The notes under the pieces were generated by a model. That model saw only the letters and a program-made list of their open reading frames with translations. It did not search any database and was not told the DNA's origin. The translations under genes and the position numbers were made by a program. A stretch of DNA of 64,000 bases from Mrakia gelida (Eukaryota > Basidiomycota > Tremellomycetes > Cystofilobasidiales > Mrakiaceae). Positions 57,347 through 64,000 of the stretch are shown here, in pieces (within the stretch, counting starts at the first letter, position 1; every line of letters starts with the position of its first letter). The stretch is taken from contig BRON01000001.1 of NCBI GenBank assembly GCA_024345305.1, positions 186,001 through 250,000 on the forward strand, in the 5' to 3' direction.

Positions 57347-57892
57347 TGTAGGTTCGAGAAGCTGAAGGTGAAGAGAATGTGGTGGTGGTCTGAGGTGAGA
57401 AGAAGAACACTCGAAGATGGACGCTTTATGGAAGGAGGGGAAGCGATGGCATGAGGGAGGAGGACGAGTTTAGATTCTGGGAAGCGAGGTCGGCACCGTC
57501 CGAAGATCTGCAGGACAGCTGATGGTGACGACGAGGTTTTTTGATGAAGCGAGGCACAGCCTTGAAGTCTAGCTCCATGTGCTGCAAAAAGAGGGACGAA
57601 GAAGGTTGAGGGAAGGGAGGTTGATGAGCTCGACGACGTCCGTCTCGAGCAGCTTGAAGGCCGTTCGGGTTGACTCTTTGAGAGAAACTTGAGTAGTGAG
57701 GTCCAAGTTGGAGGCGGAAATGGTCGCAGGCTGTGCAAGAAGAAGAATGAGTTGGCGGCCGGCCAAGGAAGGAGAGGGGGAGGACGAGGGGAGGAACAAG
57801 GGAGGAGGAGGGGGGAGGGTGGAAAAAGCTGCTCTTCCTGCCCTCCTCGAAGAGTAAGGCCCTTGGGATCATGTGTGAGGGTGATATGGCGT
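57347..57892. other. Intergenic region with no confident gene
   Basis: Upstream of the Q/G-rich gene. Minus-strand stretches at ~57600-57760 (text such as TISASNLDLTTQVSLKES) and ~57430-57580 (MELDFKAVPRFIKKP) look protein-like but could not be joined to a start or to the next gene; they may be 5' UTR exons. Confidence 0.3.
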
Positions 57893-58480
57893 ATGAGACT
57901 CCCTCGAGGGAAAGACCATAGTCCGTCTTGGTCTCTCGAGGTGGGTAAGGGGGATCAACAGGTCGACCTCGAAAACGCTGAGCTCACTCCTTTGCTCTCT
58001 GGAAGCTCAACGGTCACCCAGCCCTTTCTGCTCTTTCCCGACATCATTCCTGAGCGCTCGAAACATCAGCGGGATGATCGTGTAGACTTAGGTTCATCAC
58101 CGAGCCCAGTGGGTTCCCTTCCGCTCGACGAGAAGGGGAGACTGGTCCTCCAGTATGCTCGAGCTCAACCTCTCCTTCCTTCCACCTTTCCCTCCTGTTC
58201 TGCCCCTCCCCCGACTCTTGTGAGCTGATTCAACGCTCTTTCACCCTTACAGTACCTACGAGTAGCATTCGTCTTGTTTTCAACGTCCTCAAGACGGTCC
58301 CTACTCCTCCGTCTCTCTGAACGCGAATCGTCTCGTCCGGTCCTGAAGGTTCCGTCGCCTAGCTCCCATCGCATGACGGCCTCAGAAGGAGGATCTGCTA
58401 GCTCGCTCAAGGTCTCGTGGGGGAAGGGACTCGATCTCATGTTCTTCCAATCGCTGTCTCTTGAGCTGTTTGGGGGCTGA
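57893..58480 (+). CDS. Doubtful small gene (about 95-184 aa)
   Basis: ATG 57893 opens MRLPRGKDHSPSWSLEVGKG, followed by VDLENAELTPLLSGSS and PFLLFPDIIPERSKH. Two splice choices exist. A 33-nt intron (58220-58252) continues into YLRVAFVLFSTSSRRS and ends at 58480. A more typical ~97-nt intron from a GTATGC donor (~58155) would end the protein within a few codons, near 58266. No family recognised. The typical intron length favours the shorter version; the span given covers both. Confidence 0.3.
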
Positions 58481-58999
58481 TTCAACTGAAACGCTCTCAA
58501 CCATCTCCGCCCGTCGTCTTCTTTTTAGCTCCAGCCAAGATCTGTACAGAGGTTATCAGCTAGCTCATCTCGTCTCGACTCTCGAAGGCGAGCCTGGAAC
58601 CTCATCTCTGGGCGTTGGGAGAACTTCCAAGCTGACGGGAACCAGCTTCGCCTCGTCTCCAACCCCTGGCCAAACGCGTCGCTCCCCCTCTCCTCAAGCC
58701 TGGACCTCCTTCGTCTTCTTTATCTCGTCGGTCGTTTTCAAGAACTCAGCCTCTCAGGCACGGTCCGGATCGGGGGGACCCCTTCCGTATCCACGCGAGA
58801 AGGAAACGTATAAAATCGAACCGCTGACTCTCGACACTTTTTCTCCCATCGACCACCACCTCCCTCCCTCCTCTCTCTTCCACCCTCTCTCCTCCTCTCT
58901 CCTCTCCCACTCTCTTTGCCATCCACCCTCACTTCAACCCTTCCACTCTTTCTCACCAAACCCAATCAACCTCAACCACACACCTCTCGAACGTCAACG
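58481..58999 (+). promoter_or_regulatory. Promoter and leader of the polygalacturonase gene
   Basis: A clear TATA box (TATAAAA, 58809-58815) lies ~190 nt before the ATG, followed by a CT-rich initiator/leader region and then a CAACG-type context before ATG. Of the intergenic regions here it has the most canonical TATA element, consistent with a highly inducible secreted enzyme. Confidence 0.6.
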
Positions 59000-61812
59000 A
59001 TGCTCGCCGCCATCCCCTCCCTCCTTCTCGCCGCTCTCGCTGCCACTCAGCTCGTCGAGGCTGGACCTATGGTCAAGAGATGCACTTACGCTCTCACCTC
59101 CTACTCAGCCGCTAACGTCGCTGCGTGAGTCTTCCTCACCATCTCTCTCGCTCGTCCTCGCTTTGTGTTCTCGATCTGACTTTCAATTTCTTCGCTATCG
59201 GTTTCCCTCGCAGTGCGAAGAAGTGCACCATTATCAACATTTCCGCTTTCACCATGCCTGCCAAGGTCAGATCTCTGCCGCGTTGTTCAGCCTCAGCTCC
59301 TCCCTTGGTTACGACGAACTAAACGCAGTCGCGCCTCTGTTTTCTTCCCCACCCCTCCTCTCCCCCTTCCCCTCCTCCCCCTCTTCTCCCTTCCCTTATT
59401 TTTCGCCCGCTCTGGCCCCGTGCCGCTTCTATTCTTGGACTTAAAGACCACCCTCGATCTCACCGGTCTCCTCGTGAGTCCTCTCCGCGATTACCTTTCG
59501 ACTTCGACGCGTCGCTCACCGCTCACTTCCTCCCTCTTTCGTCTTCGTTCTTCTTCTCTTCAGACTGGAACTGTCATCAACCTCAAGGGTACGTTGCGCT
59601 CTTGATGCATCGCGGTCAGTCATGATCGAGGGCTCACTGGCCTCTTTTTCTTCGTTCGACGACAGGCAACCTCAACCTTTGCGGAACGACGTAAGTCTTC
59701 TGTTTCCCTCGTCGCGCTTCTTCTCGATCTTTTCCGATGGTCTGCCTAGGACATACCACTCTCTTCGCTCTCGGCTAACGCATCGTTGCTCGTTTTTCTT
59801 TCCTCGTGCAGTCACTGGGCTGACGGTCCTTGCATCGCCGTCGGAGGAACCTCCATCACTTTCAACGGAGGAGGATACGTCCTCGATGGAAACGGTGCTT
59901 CTTACTGGGACACTCTTGGAAGCAACGGAGGTCAGTAAAAACTCTCGATCGGTTCTGTCCTCGATTCGCGACTGATTTGACTCAAACTGACGCTCGACGA
60001 CTCGTCTTCCATTTCTCAGGAGTCGACAAGCCCAAGTTCTTCTCGGTGAGTCTTCGCTTTCTCACCCACATCTGTATTACTCAGCTAAAGATCTGCCCTC
60101 TTCCGCTTCGCAGGCTACCATGAGGTTCGTGCTCGGATGATCTCCTCGCACGCGTCGATGTCGAGCTCGAGCTCACTTTCCCTTTTGTCCGTTCTCCAGC
60201 GGAACCATCTCCGACCTCTACGTCAAGAACACTCCCCGACACACCTTCTCGATTGGAAACAAGGCCGCTCTCACTCTCTCCGAGGTTCAGTGAGTTCTGC
60301 CTCGCTCGGTTGCGTCGAATTTATCCTTTCCCTCTTTCCCTCCGATCCTTTGCTCGCCCTTGATTCCTTCACTGACCTTTCTCACCCTCCCTTTTCCGTA
60401 ATCCAGCATCGACAACACCGCTGGAAACGTTCTGAGTGGTGGAAAGACCCTCGGACACAACGTGAGTGCGATTGAGAGAGCGAAGAAAGGACGAGATTAG
60501 CGAACGGAGAGCTGACTCGCTTGCTTCTTCTTCCTCCAATTTCTCCCACACTACCGTCTCCGTTTCCAGACCGACTGCTTCGACGTCTCCGCCTCCGACG
60601 TCACGATCACCAAGAGTACTTGCAACAGTGAGTAGCAACGAGAGGCCGAAGTGCGAAACGAGACTCAACTGATCGCTTCCCTTTCCTTTTGTCTTCAATC
60701 TTGTCAGACCAAGACGGTTCGTGTATCTTTCTTTTAGCGCTGCCCTTTTCGATATATAGGCTGACCTTCTTCTTGCTTTATCTGCAGATTGCCTCGCTGT
60801 GAGTTCCTTGTTCGCGTCGACGAGGCGCGAAGGACGAGCGAGACACGTCGACTGACAGCTCCTGTTCTTCTCTCCAGGTCAACTCCGGTAACAACATCAA
60901 GTTCACCAACAACGCATGCAACGGAGGACACGGCATCAGCAGTGAGTTCTGGGAGAAGGAATATCAGCCTCCGTCCTAATAGCACTGGGTTTTGTTCTCG
61001 AGCCTCGCCGTCGCGTCTCCGAACTCGAAGACTCACGCGCTCTCTTTCTCCTCAGTCGGGTCCGTCGCCACTGGAAAGGTCATCTCCAACGTCGTCGTCT
61101 CTGGAAACGTCGTTACCAACTCTGACAACGGACTCAGGATCAAGAGTGAGTCGCTCGAGATTCGAGACGCGTCGAGCGGAGTCGAGTCGAATCGAAACTG
61201 ACTCGTCTTTGTTCCCAGCCGTCTCTGGAGCCACTGGAGCTTCCGTCACTGGAGTCACCTACACTTCTAACACTGTCACAGCTGCTACCAACTACGGCGT
61301 GGTCATTGAGGCAAGTACTCTATCTCCACGACTCTAGCACGATCTCGAAGCAAAGAAAACTGACTGCTCGTCCTCGCTTTCTTGTCAATCTCACAGCAAG
61401 ACTACCTTAACGGCGGACCCACCGGAGTTCCCACCAACGGAGTCGCGATCAAGAACATCAACTTCACCTCCGGAAACAAGGTCACCGTCGGCTCGAAGGG
61501 AAAGAAGGTCTACGTTCTGTGAGTCGACCTGATCTCGACGCGCCTTTCGCCTTTCCCTTCAATCCTCCCTGAACTCTATTGACCCCCCGAACCACCTTCA
61601 CTTTCTTTTTTGACAGTTGCGGATCCGGAAGCTGCACCGGCACCTGGAACTGGTCTGGCCTCACCGCCTCGGGAGGAGTCACCAGCTCGGTGAGTCGTCG
61701 TCGTCGACGCGTCTCTTCGCCTTAACCTCCGCTCACGCTGACCTCCTCCTTCTCATTCTCCGTGTACCAGATCACCCCCTCGAGCGTTCCCATCACTGGA
61801 TTCAGCCTCTAA
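59000..61812 (+). CDS. Endopolygalacturonase (GH28)
   Basis: Secreted pectinase hydrolysing alpha-1,4 galacturonan. Signal peptide MLAAIPSLLLAALAATQLVEA, then a Lys-Arg pro-site (VKRCTY). Right-handed beta-helix with all GH28 signatures: HNTDCFDVS (catalytic Asp), NQDDCLAV (two Asp), GGHGISIGS (His) and NGLRIK (substrate Arg/Lys). C-terminal disulfide text CGSGSCTGTWNWSG. Nineteen exons: 59000-59124, 59214-59265, 59447-59473, 59564-59588, 59666-59690, 59812-59930, 60020-60046, 60114-60124, 60200-60289, 60407-60461, 60570-60627, 60708-60716, 60788-60798, 60878-60941, 61056-61145, 61219-61310, 61397-61518, 61617-61689 and 61771-61812. Three internal exons are 11, 9 and 11 nt, and the intron at 61311 is GC-AG. 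Every join was needed to restore the conserved protein. Confidence 0.95.
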
Positions 61813-62327
61813 GCGAGCGAGCGAAATGTCAACAACCTCGCTGCTCCTCTCTCTTCGCGCTCCGTCCTGTTCTGTTCGACGTTTCAGCTATTCTCGTCCC
61901 TTCTTCTCTTTCTCGTTCGCTCAGTCGAATACCAAGCTTCTCGTACCCACACTCCTTTTCACACCTCATTTCTGTTCATTGGATGGTGCTTCCCGTTCCT
62001 TGCCCTGCTCGAAAGCGAAAGGAGAAGAAAGCGAGAGAGGTCGACAGGGAAGCGAGTTGAGGGAGGAGCGAGCTTGCTCGACGGAACGGGCAGATTCAAG
62101 TCGTAAACATATCTCCATCGGCTCTCCTAGTATCAGGCTGTATGCCGGCTATCTCCTGCGGGACGGAAGAGGAAGACGGGAGGCAAAAGAGTCAGTCGAA
62201 CGAATAGGTGAGCTTGAGCTCGACCCTCCCCTTCCCTCCTTCCATCCCATCCATCTTTTCAGCTTTCCCTTCCAACCAAAACTCGCCCTTTTTGAACGCT
62301 CGAAAACTCACTTATCCATGCAACTCA
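61813..62327. other. Convergent intergenic region
   Basis: 3' region of the polygalacturonase and of the small membrane-protein gene. No gene supported. Confidence 0.45.
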
Positions 62328-62738
62328 TCACAAACCCGCCCTCTTCTCCTCCTCATCCACCACAGCTCCCAACTCCTCCTCCAAAGCTTCCCTCTCCTGA
62401 AGCTTCCTCCTCCCCTCCCTCTCCTTCTGCTGCAGGTACGAAGCCACAGCCGGACCGAAGAAGAAGGGGCTCATCGAGACTGCCCATCTCGGTAACTCCC
62501 ATCCTCGGTCGAAGCCCGAGAGGAAGACGCTGACGATGTTGATAGCGAGGACGGTGAAGGCCAGACGGAAAGCGAGTCGACGGGATTGGATCTGCTCCTC
62601 AGTGTCGAAGGGAGGGATGATTGCCGGGAGACGAGGGTTGTTGGGGAGCCAGAGAGGGTGGATGAAGCGAGGAGACGAAGAGGAGGCGACCTTTGAGGGA
62701 GGAGAAGGAGGGGAGATGGGGAGGAGGGAGGAGGTCAT
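62328..62738 (-). CDS. Small membrane protein, function unknown (136 aa, single exon)
   Basis: Intronless ORF on the minus strand starting MTSSLLPISPPSPPSK. The N-terminal third is Pro/Ser-rich (PLWLPNNPRLPAIIPPF). Two hydrophobic segments follow, FRLAFTVLAINIVSVFLSGF and VSMSPFFFGPAVASYL, then a highly charged coiled-coil-like tail (QQKEREGRRKLQEREALEEEL). The layout (two helices plus charged tail) resembles small organelle or ER membrane proteins, but no family is recognised. The opposite strand also has an open frame there, of low-complexity composition, so this strand is preferred. Confidence 0.6.
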   Translation of the reverse strand: MTSSLLPISPPSPPSKVASSSSPRFIHPLWLPNNPRLPAIIPPFDTEEQIQSRRLAFRLAFTVLAINIVSVFLSGFDRGWELPRWAVSMSPFFFGPAVASYLQQKEREGRRKLQEREALEEELGAVVDEEEKRAGL

Positions 62739-63806
62739 GGCGGTTTAGAGGGAAAAAGGTCGAGCACATTACCGACGCTCATGTCCTTTTCGGAAGCGTT
62801 CTTAGCTGAAATTTGTAGCTGATTCTGAACTCTGTGATGCTTGGAGCCTGTTCGGAAGCTCTCGAGTAGAGGAAACTGCATCCGATCCACCTCGAGGGCA
62901 TCGTCGACTCGACGAAGGTGCGTCGTCCTTCTCTCCTCCCTCCCTCCCTTTTTTCTTTTCCTCGAGGGGCACCCTTGCCTTCAAGACCCCAACTGACTCT
63001 CTGCGGACTCTCACTCATCTCCCAGTACCTCCTCCGACGCAACTTCACTCCAAGTTCCCCGCTGAATCTCTGGTTCAAGCTCCCTTCCTTTTGACGCGCT
63101 CAAGCTCACCTCGCCGCTCCTCCCTCTCTCTCTCTCACAGCTCTCCTCTTCTTCCTCTCGCCCTCCCTTTCCCACAGCTAAATTCTGCTGGAGGAGGAGG
63201 TTCTGATCTAGGCCTGCTGGATACGAGGCCTTTTCTTCCAGGTCCCGATCCTCTCCCTTAATTCAGGCACTCCTCCCACTTCCCTCCAAGCTGGACCTAG
63301 CCCCTCCTTGCCCCAAGGCTCTCGGCGGTCTCTCCTTTGACTGCAGCTATGGGACAGCCCTTCCTCACCTTCTTCGGCTCCTCAACGAGGCAAGCGAGCG
63401 AGGGATACCAACCTTCCCTTCCCGTCTCTCGACGCCTCTCCCGTTTTTGTTTTGGTTTCGACCCCTCTCTTTCCATCCGAGCTTCTTTTAATCAGGTACT
63501 CATTCACGCTGAAATCCCAAAAACCGCACCACCTGCTTCCCTTTCTCTCGTTTAGACTCTATCCCTCATCTGCTCGATCCTCTGCGACCCTTCTGCTCGT
63601 CAACCACCACCACCCTCCTTCGCGAGGCTCTCCCCCACGCTCATTTGCGACACACTCCCTCCTTCACACTACTCTTCCACCCCCTTACTCTTCCTCGAAC
63701 CCTAGCTCGATCACTCTCGGCTTCAGCTTCCTTCCCTCCTCCACCCGTCCGACCTCCCTCCTCCCGTCTTACCTCGCCCCTCCTCTTCTCTCTCTACTTC
63801 CGAACC
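62739..63806. other. Intergenic/promoter region upstream of kinase gene
   Basis: About 1.07 kb, strongly CT-rich toward the 3' end, consistent with a long 5' leader for the kinase. No convincing coding exon was found, although ATGs occur near 63349. Confidence 0.4.
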
Positions 63807-64000
63807 ATGACGCCCAGCATCAAGAGACTTCTCGGAACCTTCCTCGATAACGGTCGCTTCGAACTCCTGGAGATGATTGGGAAGGGAGGGTTCGGCGAAG
63901 TCGTCCTCGCTCGCGACGTCGTGGAGAACAAGTTGGTGGGTGAGTCTTGCAGCGCTCCCTTCTCCTCCTCCTTCTTCTTCTTCTCGCCCCAGTATATTTG
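63807..64000 (+). CDS. Serine/threonine protein kinase, N-terminal exon only (runs off window)
   Basis: Exon 1 (63807-63939) encodes MTPSIKRLLGTFLDNGRFEL followed by LEMIGKGGFGEVVLARDVVENKLV. The glycine-rich ATP loop GKGGFGEV and the following beta-3 start are unambiguous for a eukaryotic protein kinase. The donor GTGAGT follows at 63940, and the VAIK lysine must be on the next exon outside the window. The kinase group cannot be told from this much. Confidence 0.8.
   Translation, partial: MTPSIKRLLGTFLDNGRFELLEMIGKGGFGEVVLARDVVENKLVGESCSAPFSSSFFFFSPQYI

Noticed and set aside
62319..62533. Plus-strand ORF beginning MQLITNPPSSPP opposite the small membrane protein
   Set aside because: Pro/Ser low complexity only; the minus strand shows two hydrophobic helices and a charged tail, which is more protein-like.
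1..64000. tRNA, rRNA, CRISPR arrays, transposons or viral insertions
   Set aside because: None of the expected hallmarks (cloverleaf with A/B boxes, spaced repeats, reverse transcriptase, transposase or capsid text) was seen on either strand.
1..64000. A biosynthetic or defence gene cluster linking these genes
   Set aside because: Neighbouring genes have unrelated roles, mixed strands and separate promoters. No backbone synthase or coherent pathway is present.

Overview
This window looks like nuclear DNA of a basidiomycete yeast, probably Microbotryomycetes (a Sporobolomyces/Rhodotorula-type red yeast). The placement is an inference from mid-50s GC, very intron-dense genes (many with 5 to about 40 exons), short introns of roughly 50-140 nt starting GTGAGT/GTACG/GTTCGT and ending in a pyrimidine-rich CAG with a CTGAC-like branch site, and gene content with basidiomycete affinities (PriA-type C-terminal domain, DUF7330, many-exon PDR transporter). 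No rRNA, tRNA, transposon, CRISPR or viral segment was seen. About 25 protein genes tile both strands with short intergenic spaces.

Layout. 1-1668 (+): 3' part of a cyclic-nucleotide phosphodiesterase. 2422-3882 (+): pyridoxamine-oxidase-like flavoprotein. 4346-6319 (+): GRE2-like SDR reductase. 6517-14555 (-): PDR-type ABC transporter with about 40 exons. ~15466-17590 (+): secreted protein with two WSC modules and a PriA-type C-terminus. 17802-19515 (-): ARA2-type aldo/keto reductase. 19901-21874 (+): membrane-anchored alpha/beta-hydrolase-like protein. 22031-26982 (+): GAF hybrid histidine kinase. 27691-28182 (+): 76-aa protein. 28469-31082 (-): mitochondrial medium-chain-type acyl-CoA dehydrogenase. 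31615-33423 (-): secreted M43 metalloprotease with an apparent frame break. 34677-38212 (+): two-CCCH-finger RNA-binding protein. 38678-41371 (-): pepsin-like membrane protein that appears to have lost both catalytic aspartates. 42187-43206 (+): F-box-like protein. 43690-46873 (-): PiT/PHO89-type phosphate transporter. 47698-48722 (-): second F-box-like protein. 48855-49466 (-): possible small basic membrane protein. 50488-51005 (+): CYSTM-like protein. 51541-52656 (-): GNAT acetyltransferase. 52855-53999 (+): DUF7330-like protein. 54388-56040 (-): alcohol-acetyltransferase-like HxxxDG protein. 56381-57346 (-): low-complexity Q/G-rich protein. 57893-58480 (+): doubtful gene. 59000-61812 (+): endopolygalacturonase. 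62328-62738 (-): small membrane protein. 63807-end (+): start of a serine/threonine kinase.

The genes do not form one pathway. They are a mixed set: signalling (PDE, histidine kinase, Ser/Thr kinase), wall and secreted functions (WSC-PriA, M43 protease, pepsin-like, polygalacturonase), transport (PDR, PiT) and metabolism (SDR, AKR, ACAD, AATase). The most unusual signal is in gene structure. Several reading frames can only be assembled through microexons of 9-21 nt, GC-AG introns and a recurrent GTTCGT 5' splice class. In the polygalacturonase the active-site NQDDCLA motif is spread over a 9-nt and an 11-nt exon. The palindrome GACGCGTC is also strongly over-represented, in introns, intergenic DNA and a few coding exons.
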